64,000 nt of DNA from Spirosoma rigui (GTDB lineage Bacteria; Bacteroidota; Bacteroidia; Cytophagales; Spirosomataceae), in assembly GCF_002067135.1 (NCBI RefSeq), contig NZ_CP020105.1, positions 3,348,001 through 3,412,000 on the forward strand, written 5' to 3'. Below are positions 16,233 to 25,224 of this stretch, piece after piece. A program made the position numbers and the translations under genes. The notes under the pieces are model-generated. The model made no database searches. It saw only the letters and a list, made by a program, of their open reading frames with translations, and was not told the origin of the DNA. Within the stretch, counting starts at the first letter, position 1. Each line of letters starts with the position of its first letter.

Positions 16233-19200
16233 ATGAAATTTGTCGAAACGATCATCAAACGCCCGTCGCTCATTATCGTCTTATTTGCGATACTGACCAT
16301 CGGTGGTCTATTTTCCTATCGGTTGCTGAGTTACGAGTTGCTGCCGGAGTTTTCTACCCCGGTCATTACCATAACGACCATCTATCCGGGAGCGGCTCCA
16401 TCGGAGGTGGAAACGGAGATCAGTAAAAAGATTGAGGATGCGGTATCCGGTCTGGATAACCTCGACGATGTGAAATCCAACTCGTTCGAAAACGCATCGG
16501 TACTGGTCGTTCAGTTCAAGGCCGGAACGGACATCGATATGGCGCTGCAGGACGCCCAGCGCGAAATCGACAAGATGGTGAGCGATCTGCCCGACGATGC
16601 TGAACAACCGTCGCTGTCGAAAATATCGCCCAGCGATCAGCCCATCATGCAGCTGCTGGCTACGTCGACGCTGCCCAATGAAGTATTCTATCAACAGGTC
16701 GAAGATACCTACCTGCCGGTGCTGCAGCAGATCAAGGGCGTCGCCGACATTACGATGGTGGGGGGCGACAAGCGGGAAATCCGGATCAACGTTGATGACG
16801 ACAAGCTCAACTATTACGGACTATCCTTGCTTCAGGTATCGCAGGCCATTAACCAGGCCAACCTCGACTTCCCGACCGGAAAAGTAAAAAGTAGCAGCGA
16901 GAACATGACCCTGCGACTGGCGGGTAAATTTCAATCGCTGGCCGACATTCGCAAACTGGTCATTGCGACCCCACCCAACGGAAGCCCGATTCGGGTGAGT
17001 GACGTAGCAAAAGTGACCGACGGCCTGGCCGAAGCAACCAGTATAAGTCGTTTCAACGGGCAAAACGGGATTGGTCTGTTCATCAAGAAGCAGTCCGATG
17101 CCAACGCCGTCGACATCAGCGAGTCGGTGCAGGCCAAGCTGGCTCAGATCGAAAAAGAAAACGCGAAAGACAACGTACATTTCGCCATGGCCTACGACAG
17201 CAGTGTTTTCACGCTGGCCTCCGTCGAAGCCGTAACCCACGACCTGGTGCTGGCCGTTGGGCTGGTGGCCATCGTGATGCTCTTGTTCCTGCACAGTTTC
17301 CGCAATGCCTTCATTGTCATGATCTCGGTGCCAGCCTCGCTGATCTCGGCTTTCCTGTTCATGTATGTCATGGGGTATTCCCTCAACCTGATGACCCTGC
17401 TGGCCCTCTCACTGGTTATCGGTATTCTGGTCGATGACTCGATTGTGGTGCTCGAAAACATCCAGCGCCACCTCGAAATGGGTAAAGACCGCTGGCGCGC
17501 CACCCTCGACGGGGTGAGTGAAATTGGGTTTGCCGCCGTTGCCATTACGCTGGTTATTGTGGTTGTGTTCGTACCGATTACGTTCGTAAACTCGGTCATC
17601 GCCGATCTGTTGCGGCAGTTCTCGCTGACGGTGGCGTTCTCGACCCTGGTCAGTTTGCTGGTTAGTTTCACCCTTACCCCCTGGCTGACATCGAAACTGG
17701 CGCGGCTTGAACACCTGAATCCGAAAAATCCATTCCAGGCGTTCCTGCTCTGGTTCGAAAAAGGACTCACGTCTATCACTGGTGCCTACCATCGCAGCCT
17801 GGCCTGGGTGCTGGGGCATAAACTGGCTTTTACGGGCATACTGGTTGCGATCTTTGCTTTCACGGGCTGGGTCATGAGCCTAGGTATTATCGGGTCGGAG
17901 TTCGTTGCGCAGGGCGATCAGGGTAAGCTCCTGCTGACCATGAAGCTCGACAAAAGCGCGTCCCTGCAGCAGAATAACCTGACCGCCCGCAGCATCGAGA
18001 ATTACCTGCGCCGGAAACCCGAAGTGAAGACCATCTTCGCCAACGTAGGCGGAGCCAGTACCGGCATGAACAGCACCGGACAGGGCGAAACAAACCGGAC
18101 AGAGCTGACGGTTCAACTGGCCGATTCCCAGGAGCGGCCCGGTCATAAGCTGACCGAACAGTATATGATTGATATGCGGAAGGAGCTGGAAAAACAGTTT
18201 CCCGCCATTGAGTTCAACTCCGCAGTGGTCGGCATAGTCAATTCCGGCTCGGCACCAATCGAGATTTTCCTGAGCGGCAACAGCGTCGACGAAAATCTGG
18301 CCGCGGCCGAGGAACTGGCCAGCCGGATTCGGAGAACGCCCGGCGCCAACGACGTGAACGTATCGGTGGAGTCGGGTAATCCGGAAGTTCGGGTTGACAT
18401 TGACCGGGAGAAAATGGCGAAGCTGGGCATCAATATCGCCACGGTAGGGGGAACGCTGCAAAACGCCTTCGCCGGAAACGATGACTCCAAGTTCCGCGAC
18501 GGGGCGGAGGACTACGACATCCGCGTGATGCTCGACGCCTTCGACCGGAAGAATCCGGACGACGTGAAGACGATCAATTTCTTCAGCCCTGCCGCCAATC
18601 GGCCGGTGCGGCTGGCCGAATTTGCTACCGTTTCGCTGAGTAATGGCCCGTCGTTGCTGGAGCGGAAAAACCGTCGCTCATCCGTTACGGTAACGGCCAA
18701 TACGCTGGGCACCGGCTCCGGTACGCTGACGGCTGTTATTCAGGCTGACCTGGCCAAAAATCCGCTGCCCGCCGGCGTAACGGTAAGCTGGGGTGGCGAC
18801 GCCAAGAACCAGAGCGAAGGATTTGGCTCGCTGGGTATTGCCATGCTGGCCGGTCTGATGCTGGTGTATTTCATCATGGTGCTGCTCTACGACAGCTTCG
18901 TGTATCCGTTCGTCGTTCTGTTCTCGGTACCGGTAGCGGTTGTGGGGGCTTTGCTGGCGCTGGCGCTGACAGCGTCCAACATCGGCATCTTTGCCATGCT
19001 GGGTATGCTGATGCTCATTGGTCTGGTGGTAAAAAACGCCATTCTGATCGTGGACTTTGCCAATCAGCAGAAAGCAGAAGGCGTACCGTTCCGGCAGGCT
19101 ATTCTGCACGCGGGCAAAGAACGGCTGCGGCCTATCCTGATGACAACTATCGCCATGGTGATCGGGATGATTCCCATTGCTACGGCCAGCGGGGCCGGGG

Positions 19201-19373
19201 CCGAATGGAAAAACTCACTCGCCTGGGTACTCATTGGCGGGCTGAGCAGCTCGATGGTCCTGACGATCTACCTTGTACCGATGATGTACTACCTCGTCGA
19301 CCGCACGCAGGAATGGGTTGGCAACCGCTTCCGGAAACCGAAAACGGCCAAGCCCGTACCCCAACCGGTTTGA
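16233..19373 (+). CDS. RND-family efflux permease (HAE1 type)
   Basis: 1046 aa, full length. The N-terminus MKFVETIIKRPSLIIVLFAIL and YPGAAPSEVETEIS are family signatures. Twelve membrane segments are arranged 1+5 and 1+5 around two large periplasmic loops. TM4 holds the proton-relay pair in VIGILVDDSIVVLENI. FANQQKAEGVPFRQAILHAGKERLRPILMTT (in outline) is the usual C-terminal motif. It exports hydrophobic or amphiphilic compounds by proton antiport; the substrate cannot be told. It ends 88 bases before the acyl carrier protein gene, with a 14-bp hairpin in between that probably ends this operon. Confidence 0.96.
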   Translation: MKFVETIIKRPSLIIVLFAILTIGGLFSYRLLSYELLPEFSTPVITITTIYPGAAPSEVETEISKKIEDAVSGLDNLDDVKSNSFENASVLVVQFKAGTDIDMALQDAQREIDKMVSDLPDDAEQPSLSKISPSDQPIMQLLATSTLPNEVFYQQVEDTYLPVLQQIKGVADITMVGGDKREIRINVDDDKLNYYGLSLLQVSQAINQANLDFPTGKVKSSSENMTLRLAGKFQSLADIRKLVIATPPNGSPIRVSDVAKVTDGLAEATSISRFNGQNGIGLFIKKQSDANAVDISESVQAKLAQIEKENAKDNVHFAMAYDSSVFTLASVEAVTHDLVLAVGLVAIVMLLFLHSFRNAFIVMISVPASLISAFLFMYVMGYSLNLMTLLALSLVIGILVDDSIVVLENIQRHLEMGKDRWRATLDGVSEIGFAAVAITLVIVVVFVPITFVNSVIADLLRQFSLTVAFSTLVSLLVSFTLTPWLTSKLARLEHLNPKNPFQAFLLWFEKGLTSITGAYHRSLAWVLGHKLAFTGILVAIFAFTGWVMSLGIIGSEFVAQGDQGKLLLTMKLDKSASLQQNNLTARSIENYLRRKPEVKTIFANVGGASTGMNSTGQGETNRTELTVQLADSQERPGHKLTEQYMIDMRKELEKQFPAIEFNSAVVGIVNSGSAPIEIFLSGNSVDENLAAAEELASRIRRTPGANDVNVSVESGNPEVRVDIDREKMAKLGINIATVGGTLQNAFAGNDDSKFRDGAEDYDIRVMLDAFDRKNPDDVKTINFFSPAANRPVRLAEFATVSLSNGPSLLERKNRRSSVTVTANTLGTGSGTLTAVIQADLAKNPLPAGVTVSWGGDAKNQSEGFGSLGIAMLAGLMLVYFIMVLLYDSFVYPFVVLFSVPVAVVGALLALALTASNIGIFAMLGMLMLIGLVVKNAILIVDFANQQKAEGVPFRQAILHAGKERLRPILMTTIAMVIGMIPIATASGAGAEWKNSLAWVLIGGLSSSMVLTIYLVPMMYYLVDRTQEWVGNRFRKPKTAKPVPQPV

Positions 19374-19392
19374 TGCAACAAAATGTGCTGAT

Positions 19393-19427
19393 CTGTGGGG
19401 GTTCTACACAATATAGAACCCCCATAG
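19393..19427 (+). terminator. Strong hairpin between the RND gene and the inositol-lipid cluster
   Basis: An 11-bp perfect stem (TGGGGGTTCTA / TAGAACCCCCA), extendable to 14 bp with one G-T pair, has a 7-base loop. No T-tract follows, so it may be a rho-independent-like stop, a processing site or an attenuator. Confidence 0.55.
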
Positions 19428-19461
19428 ACCGACAACCTCAACGGACTAAACTTCCTCTCTC

Positions 19462-19707
19462 ATGACTCTGGAACAAATCAACAGTCGCCTGCAGGCTATC
19501 CTTGTCAACATTGGCGTCAGCTTCAACAACTTAACCGAACAGGCCCATTTCAGCCGGGATCTGGGGCTCGACTCGCTGGACGTAACGGACCTCCTCGTTC
19601 AGGTCGAGGATACGTTCAGCATCCGCATCCCCGACGAGGTCTGGTGGAAATTAAAGACCGTCGGGCAGCTGACGAACTACCTTATTGATGAGATGGTGTT
19701 CGACTAG
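19462..19707 (+). CDS. Acyl carrier protein
   Basis: 81 aa. The four-helix ACP pattern is clear, with the phosphopantetheine site GLDSLD (Ser38). It would carry an acyl chain as a thioester. It is not beside fab genes, so it is probably a specialised ACP rather than the housekeeping AcpP. The tail EVWWKLKTVGQLTNYLIDEM is more aromatic than in AcpP. It begins the run that continues, 53 bases on, with the inositol-phosphate synthase gene. Specialised ACPs are known in bacterial sphingolipid gene sets, where they feed serine palmitoyltransferase, so a lipid role here is plausible but only inferred. Confidence 0.93.
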   Translation: MTLEQINSRLQAILVNIGVSFNNLTEQAHFSRDLGLDSLDVTDLLVQVEDTFSIRIPDEVWWKLKTVGQLTNYLIDEMVFD

Positions 19708-19760
19708 CCATTCCGGCAACCGCTCTACAAACGCATTTTGACCAATTAATCTGCTTTTTA

Positions 19761-21110
19761 ATGAATAGTCCTTCCTCACTACTGCCGGCTTCCGGCCGAT
19801 TGGGCGTACTGATGCCCGGTCTGGGTGCCGTTGCTACTACCTTTGTTGCCGGTGTGCTGGCGGCCCGTCAGGGTCTTGCCTATCCGGCGGGGTCGCTTAC
19901 CCAGGCATCCCATATCCAGTTGGGTACCGGCACCGGTAGCCGCTCCCCACTCATTCGTGATTTTGTGCCCCTGGCCGACCTGAACGATCTGGTCTTTGGG
20001 GGCTGGGATATTTTTCCCGACAACCTCTACGATGCGGCCCGGCAGGCTAACGTACTGGAACGGCCCCTCCTGGATCAGTTGCAGCCGGAACTGGCGGCTA
20101 TCCGCCCGATGAAGGCAGTTTTTGATCCCCACTACGTCCGGAACCTGTCTGGAAGCTGGGTCAAAGAGACAACCAACAAGTGGGAGCAGGTGCAGGATCT
20201 GATGGCCGACATCGAGCATTTTAGTCTGGTTAACCAGTGCCAGCGTCTGGTCATGGTCTGGTGCGCGTCGACCGAGCGATACCACGAGCCGCAGCCAGTA
20301 CACCAATCACTGGCGGCTTTTGAGCGGGGACTGCGGGAGAGTGATCCGGCCATTGCCCCATCCATGCTCTACGCGTATGCTGCTCTGAAAATGCGGGTGC
20401 CTTTTGCGATGGGTGCGCCCAACCTGTGCGTGGACATCCCCGCTCTCGAAGAACTGGCCCGGCTCACGGGCACTCCTCTGGGCGGTAAAGATTTCAAAAC
20501 GGGGCAAACGCTTATGAAAACCATCATTGCACCGGGGTTGCGGGCGCGGGCACTGGGCGTTAACGGGTGGTTCTCGACCAACATCCTGGGTAACCGCGAC
20601 GGGCTGGTACTCGACGCACCGGAAAATTTCCAGACCAAGGAAGTCTCCAAAGGGCGGGTGCTGGAGGGTATTCTGGATGGTGAGATGAGCCCTGAACTCT
20701 GGGGCGACATACACCATAAAGTAAGAATAGAATATTATCCGCCCCACGGTGACAACAAAGAAGGCTGGGACAACATTGACATTTTCGGGTGGCTGGGCTA
20801 CAAAATGCAGATCAAAGTCAACTTCCTCTGCCGAGATTCGATTCTGGCGGCCCCCGTAGTGCTTGATTTGGCCCTTTTTCTCGACCTGGCCCAGCGGGCG
20901 GGTTTGTCCGGCGTTCAGGAGTGGCTGGGTTTCTACTGGAAATCGCCCCAAACGGTAGCCGGCTCGCTCCCGGTTCATGACCTGTTTCAGCAACTAAATA
21001 AGCTGGAGAATATGTTACGGTATTTAATGGGGGAAGAACCCATGACAAACCTCGACATACGCTATAGCGAGGCAGAACCCGTGGAAGTCGATAGTGAAAC
21101 ACATTCATAA
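19761..21110 (+). CDS. ino1: myo-Inositol-1-phosphate synthase
   Basis: 449 aa. It converts glucose 6-phosphate to 1D-myo-inositol 3-phosphate with NAD. The Rossmann start GRLGVLMPGLGAVATTFVAGV, the strongly conserved NGWFSTNILGNRDG block, the lysine region GKDFKTGQTLMKT and the late NVDIFGWLGYKMQIKVNFLCRDSILAAP-like segment (GWDNIDIFGWLGYKMQIKV) identify the family. It is the first enzyme of inositol-lipid synthesis and heads the block of lipid genes. It overlaps the next gene by 17 bases. The Bacteroides thetaiotaomicron inositol-lipid cluster likewise groups this enzyme with a CDP-alcohol transferase and phosphatases. Confidence 0.95.
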   Translation: MNSPSSLLPASGRLGVLMPGLGAVATTFVAGVLAARQGLAYPAGSLTQASHIQLGTGTGSRSPLIRDFVPLADLNDLVFGGWDIFPDNLYDAARQANVLERPLLDQLQPELAAIRPMKAVFDPHYVRNLSGSWVKETTNKWEQVQDLMADIEHFSLVNQCQRLVMVWCASTERYHEPQPVHQSLAAFERGLRESDPAIAPSMLYAYAALKMRVPFAMGAPNLCVDIPALEELARLTGTPLGGKDFKTGQTLMKTIIAPGLRARALGVNGWFSTNILGNRDGLVLDAPENFQTKEVSKGRVLEGILDGEMSPELWGDIHHKVRIEYYPPHGDNKEGWDNIDIFGWLGYKMQIKVNFLCRDSILAAPVVLDLALFLDLAQRAGLSGVQEWLGFYWKSPQTVAGSLPVHDLFQQLNKLENMLRYLMGEEPMTNLDIRYSEAEPVEVDSETHS

Positions 21111-21567
21111 ATTTTTTGCCAGTGGATTGGGGCTGGGCTACATACCGGTAGGAGCCGGAACCGTAGCGTCGGTGGTGACAATTGTGGTCGTCTACCTGCT
21201 GGAAACGGCGGCCGTCGCCCCGGGCCAGCCGCCCTCCGCGGGGCTTTGGTTACTCATCATCGGTCTGGTAACATTTGGGGGTGTCTGGTCGGCATCCGTT
21301 GTTGAAGCCGACTGGGGTGAGGATAGTAACCGGGTTGTTATTGACGAGGTGGCCGGGATGCTCATTGCCATCTGGGCCCTACCGCACACACCCGTCTGGC
21401 TGCTGGCCGGGCTGGTGTTGTTCCGGTTTCTGGATATCCGTAAGCCCGGACCCATCCGGCGACTGGAACAGCTGCCGGGTGGGTGGGGAGTAATGTTCGA
21501 CGATGTGGGCGCTGGTGTAGTCGCTAATGGTGTGCTGCAGGGCGTCTGGTTTTTTACGAAGGGATAA
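21094..21567 (+). CDS. PgpA-like phosphatase, probably acting on phosphatidylinositol phosphate
   Basis: 157 aa with four membrane segments. FFASGLGLGYIPVGAGTVASV and VVIDEVAGMLIAIW are PgpA motifs, and FRFLDIRKPGPIRRLEQLPGGWGVMFDDVGAGV-type residues complete the active site (DD near residue 135). PgpA removes phosphate from phosphatidylglycerophosphate. Placed between inositol-phosphate synthase (overlap of 17 bases) and a CDP-alcohol transferase, this copy more likely dephosphorylates phosphatidylinositol phosphate, as described for the analogous Bacteroides cluster. A housekeeping PgpA cannot be excluded. The ATG at 21094 is accepted because the overlap is small and the motif begins at once. 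Confidence 0.88.
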   Translation: MKHIHKFFASGLGLGYIPVGAGTVASVVTIVVVYLLETAAVAPGQPPSAGLWLLIIGLVTFGGVWSASVVEADWGEDSNRVVIDEVAGMLIAIWALPHTPVWLLAGLVLFRFLDIRKPGPIRRLEQLPGGWGVMFDDVGAGVVANGVLQGVWFFTKG

Positions 21568-21579
21568 TTTACGCTGCCG

Positions 21580-21960
21580 ATGTTTTCTGGGTTACCTGTT
21601 TTTGTTCGGGCGCTGCTAGGCTCATTGCTGGCTACGGGGTCGGACTATAGTGTATCGTTTGGGTTGCACCACTGGTTTCGGGTATCGGGCGTGGTGGCAA
21701 CGGGCCTGGGTGCCTCAGTGGGTGCAGTAGTGGGATTCGTCCTTAGCCGTTACTGGGTTTTTCCGGGTCAGCGTCGGTCCCGGCCCCAGCAGGCCATGCG
21801 CTACGGCATGGTGAGTTTACTGGGTGGAACGGGTAACATGGCGGGCATGCAGCTGGCCGAACTCGCCCACCTGCCGTTTAGTCCGGCCCGGGTTGGCGTT
21901 GGCCTGCTTGTGTACCTATTTATATCGTACCCCATCAACCGGCGGTACGTCTTTTCATAA
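21580..21960 (+). CDS. GtrA-like membrane protein
   Basis: 126 aa with four hydrophobic segments. The pattern FVRALLGSLLATGSDYSVSFGLHHWF, then VGAVVGFVLSRYWVF, a basic loop and a final NRRYVFS, is characteristic of GtrA/DPMS-type proteins, which are thought to flip or help transfer polyprenyl-linked sugars. It starts 12 bases after the PgpA-like gene. Within this cluster it might move a lipid-linked intermediate, possibly a mannosyl donor or the inositol lipid itself; that is inference. Confidence 0.85.
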   Translation: MFSGLPVFVRALLGSLLATGSDYSVSFGLHHWFRVSGVVATGLGASVGAVVGFVLSRYWVFPGQRRSRPQQAMRYGMVSLLGGTGNMAGMQLAELAHLPFSPARVGVGLLVYLFISYPINRRYVFS

Positions 21961-21964
21961 ACGA

Positions 21965-24520
21965 ATGCCTACTCATTTACTTACTCGACTATTTATTGGA
22001 GGACTGGTTAGCTGGTTAATGCTGGGGAATACCGCCTGGGCCCAGCAGTCGGTTCGGGGACGCGTCGTTGACGCCAAGTCCAGCGAACCGGTGCCGTTTG
22101 CGACGGTCGTTGTCCCAGGCACCCAGATCGGCACCAACACGGATGCCAGCGGGGCGTTCTCGTTGACGTTACCCGGTGTTACCGACACCCTGCGTTTGCA
22201 GGTATCACAGGTGGGTTATCAGACGCTGAGCAAACCCTTTCGGGGCGAACTGGAGGTGGTCTTTCGGCTGGTGCCCGATGCCAAGCGACTTCAGGAAGTA
22301 TACGTGCGTGGCAAACGCCAGCGTTACCGTAACAAAGACAACCCGGCTGTTGCGCTGATCCGGCGCGTCATCGACGCGAAGGATAAAAACCGGCGGTCGG
22401 GGGTGTCGACCTATCAATACGAGAAGTACGAGAAAATCCGACTCGACATCAGCAACGTAAACGAAAAATTCCGGCAGGGGCGGGCCTTCAAAAACTTTCA
22501 GTTCATCTTCGATTACCTCGACTCCTCCAACGTACTGGGAACGGTATCGCTCCCGCTGTATCTGAAAGAAAGCCTGTCCGATGTCTATTTCCGGCAGACG
22601 CCCCGCGCCTACAAAGAGTACCTCAAGGCTGAAAAGAAAGTAGGGCTGGAACGGTATTTCGACTCCAATGGTATTGGCGCGTACCTGAATCGCCTGTACG
22701 AGGAAATCGATATCTACGCCGACAATATCAGCCTGCTGGCTAATCAGTTTCCAAGTCCCATCTCGCCCCTGGCCCCTACACTGTACCGGTTTGTGCTGGG
22801 CGATACGGTTGTTTATGACAGTGTACGCTGCGTAAAGCTGGGGTTTGCTCCGCGTAACCGCGCCGACATGGCTTTCGAAGGAACGATGTGGGTAGCGCTG
22901 GATTCGAGCTATGCCGTGCGGAAAGTGAGCATGGGCGTTCCCAAAGGCATAAACCTCAACCTCGTAACGGCCGTTCAGATCGATCAGGAGTTCAGTCGCG
23001 TGGCGAGTGACCGGCTCATGCTCACCCGCGATGAGGTAGCTATCAATTTTAGCTTGGTTAAAGATGAGGACCGGATCGGCGTGCTGGGAACCCGAACGGG
23101 AACGTACCGCAACTACCAGATCGACGCGCCCATCGATGATAAGCTGTTCAAACCTGTGCAGCGGGTCGTTGTCCTGCCCGAAGCTGCCCAGCAAACTGAC
23201 TCGTTCTGGCAGGAGCGCCGGCACACGGTATTGAGCAAGAGCGAACGGGGTGTCTACACCATGACCGACAGTATTCAGCAGGTACCGCTGTTCAAGCGGG
23301 CTGCCCGTATTGCAACGGCCCTGCTCTTCGGCTACGTCGACCTGAACAAGTTCGAAATCGGGCCGGTCAACTCGTTCTATAGTTTTAACCCCGTCGAAGG
23401 GTTCCGACTGCGGGTGGGTGGCCGGTCGATGGCGCGGCTCAACCCCCGCCTGTATGCCGAAACGTACGGAGCTTATGGCTTCAAGGACCACCAGTGGAAA
23501 TACTTCGGAGCGTTGACCTACTCGCTCAACGGCCGGTCGATCTATGATTTTCCCAACAACTTTGTGCGCGTTTCCTACCAGTACGATACCCGGATTCCAG
23601 GACAGGAACTGCAGTTTATCCAGGAAGATAACGTACTCTTATCGATCAAGCGCGGGTCAAACGACCGTTGGACCTACAACAACGTATTCCGGGTCGATTA
23701 CCGGCAGGAATACGCCAGCGGGTTTAGTTACGACCTGGGATTCAAAACCCTCCGGCAGACCGCAGCCGGTAGTCTGCGGTTTACCTCGCCCGCTCACCCC
23801 GACCTGCCCGGTTCGATCCCGTCCACCGAATTCAGCCTCAGCCTTCGCTACGCGCCGAACGAGAAATTCTTTCAGGGAAAAAACTACCGGATACCCATCG
23901 TCAACCAGTATCCGATCATGCAGCTGCGGTACACGGCGGGTGTCAGCGGCCTGTTTGGTGGGCAGTACGATTTTCAGAGCATTACAGGCCGGTTCAATAA
24001 ACGATTCTACGTGTCGCCGGTTGGCTTCACCGACTTTACGGTCGAAGGGGGGCGGCTGTTCGGGACCGTACCGTACCCGCTGCTGATCATTCACCGGGCC
24101 AACCAGTCGTACTCCTACCAGCTCGAATCCTATAATTTGATGAATTACCTGGAGTTTGTCAGCGACCGTTACGGTGCTTTGTTCGTCGACCATTATTTCA
24201 ATGGATTTATTTTTAACAAGCTACCGTTGATCAAAAAACTGAAATTCCGGGAGGTCATTACGATGAAAGCGCTGTGGGGTGGTTTGGGGGCTAATAACCG
24301 GCCATCATCCGCCGATGCCAACGATATACAGTTTCTGACAACAGCCGACGGCCGGCCAGCTACCTACGCACTGGGTACCAAACCGTATATGGAAGTTAGC
24401 GTTGGCGTGTCGAATATTTTCAAGATTTTCCGACTGGACCTGGTTCGTCGGTTAACGTACCTCGATCAACCAAACGTTAGTGCGTATGGTATTCGGGGGC
24501 GCTTTAAATTTGATTTCTGA
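21965..24520 (+). CDS. DUF5686 outer-membrane protein with carboxypeptidase-regulatory-like domain
   Basis: 851 aa from ATG 21965, four bases after the GtrA-like gene. The frame extends further upstream inside that gene, but the signal peptide (LLTRLFIGGLVSWLMLGNTAWAQQ) starts here. Residues about 27-105 form a CarboxypepD_reg-like Ig fold (VRGRVVDAKSSEPVPFATVVVPGT...). The middle matches DUF5686, and the C-terminal 350 residues alternate polar and aromatic residues as in a beta-barrel, ending in F (RGRFKFDF). It resembles TonB-dependent receptors in architecture but lacks an evident plug. Location in the lipid cluster suggests outer-membrane handling of the lipid product, but the family is uncharacterised. 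Confidence 0.88.
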   Translation: MPTHLLTRLFIGGLVSWLMLGNTAWAQQSVRGRVVDAKSSEPVPFATVVVPGTQIGTNTDASGAFSLTLPGVTDTLRLQVSQVGYQTLSKPFRGELEVVFRLVPDAKRLQEVYVRGKRQRYRNKDNPAVALIRRVIDAKDKNRRSGVSTYQYEKYEKIRLDISNVNEKFRQGRAFKNFQFIFDYLDSSNVLGTVSLPLYLKESLSDVYFRQTPRAYKEYLKAEKKVGLERYFDSNGIGAYLNRLYEEIDIYADNISLLANQFPSPISPLAPTLYRFVLGDTVVYDSVRCVKLGFAPRNRADMAFEGTMWVALDSSYAVRKVSMGVPKGINLNLVTAVQIDQEFSRVASDRLMLTRDEVAINFSLVKDEDRIGVLGTRTGTYRNYQIDAPIDDKLFKPVQRVVVLPEAAQQTDSFWQERRHTVLSKSERGVYTMTDSIQQVPLFKRAARIATALLFGYVDLNKFEIGPVNSFYSFNPVEGFRLRVGGRSMARLNPRLYAETYGAYGFKDHQWKYFGALTYSLNGRSIYDFPNNFVRVSYQYDTRIPGQELQFIQEDNVLLSIKRGSNDRWTYNNVFRVDYRQEYASGFSYDLGFKTLRQTAAGSLRFTSPAHPDLPGSIPSTEFSLSLRYAPNEKFFQGKNYRIPIVNQYPIMQLRYTAGVSGLFGGQYDFQSITGRFNKRFYVSPVGFTDFTVEGGRLFGTVPYPLLIIHRANQSYSYQLESYNLMNYLEFVSDRYGALFVDHYFNGFIFNKLPLIKKLKFREVITMKALWGGLGANNRPSSADANDIQFLTTADGRPATYALGTKPYMEVSVGVSNIFKIFRLDLVRRLTYLDQPNVSAYGIRGRFKFDF

Positions 24521-24531
24521 TCATCAGCCCT

Positions 24532-25221
24532 ATGAAAGAGCAGGCTCAACAGTTGATTTATACGATGGTTCACCCGCTGATTCGGGGTATGATGACCATC
24601 GGCATGACCCCGAATCTGGTTACGACCATTGGCTTTGCCATCAATATTGTGGCGGCCGGGGTCTTCATCATCGGGGGCGAGTTAGGAGTACGGGGCGATT
24701 TCGAGTACGTAGGCTGGGGGGGCGGACTGATTTTGCTGGCCGGCCTGTTCGATATGCTCGACGGGCGACTGGCCCGCGTTAGTGGCCAGTCGAGTACCTA
24801 CGGTGCCCTGTTCGATTCGGTGCTGGATCGTTACAGTGAGCTGGTCATGTTTCTGGGGATTGGCTGGTATCTCATTGCCCACGATTATCTGCTCAGTTCA
24901 TTCATGGCGTTTTTGGCCCTGGTAGGCTCTATGATGGTGAGCTACGTCCGGGCGCGGGCCGAAGGGTTAGGCCTGTCCTGTTCCGTAGGCCTTATGCAAC
25001 GCCCTGAGCGGATTGTACTGGTGGGAGGGTCGGCCCTGATCTGCGGGTTGGTAGCACCCATGTTTCCACCCAACCTGGTTGTGATGGAAGGCGTTTTTGC
25101 CCAACCGTTCCGGGTAGATGCCAGTATTGTCCTTTCACTGCCTTTATCGGTTGTTGCCGTACTGGCCAACTACACCGCCATTGTCCGGCTTAATCACTGC
25201 CGTCGGCTTTTAGAACAATAA
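24532..25221 (+). CDS. CDP-alcohol phosphatidyltransferase (putative phosphatidylinositol-phosphate synthase)
   Basis: 229 aa, six membrane segments. The complete catalytic signature D-x2-D-G-x2-A-R-x8-G-x3-D-x3-D is present (D74, D77, G78, A81-R82, G91, D95, D99). It transfers a phosphatidyl group from CDP-diacylglycerol to an alcohol. Together with inositol-phosphate synthase and a PgpA-like phosphatase, the expected acceptor is inositol phosphate, giving phosphatidylinositol phosphate. It stands 11 bases after the DUF5686 gene and 3 bases before the DUF4833 gene. Phosphatidylglycerophosphate or phosphatidylserine synthesis would be the alternatives by family alone. Confidence 0.9.
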   Translation: MKEQAQQLIYTMVHPLIRGMMTIGMTPNLVTTIGFAINIVAAGVFIIGGELGVRGDFEYVGWGGGLILLAGLFDMLDGRLARVSGQSSTYGALFDSVLDRYSELVMFLGIGWYLIAHDYLLSSFMAFLALVGSMMVSYVRARAEGLGLSCSVGLMQRPERIVLVGGSALICGLVAPMFPPNLVVMEGVFAQPFRVDASIVLSLPLSVVAVLANYTAIVRLNHCRRLLEQ

Positions 25222-25224
25222 CCT

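Noticed and set aside
22205-23491. Long minus-strand open frame (428 codons)
   Set aside because: It lies entirely opposite the DUF5686 gene in its GC-skewed codon pattern; no family motif, no initiation context.
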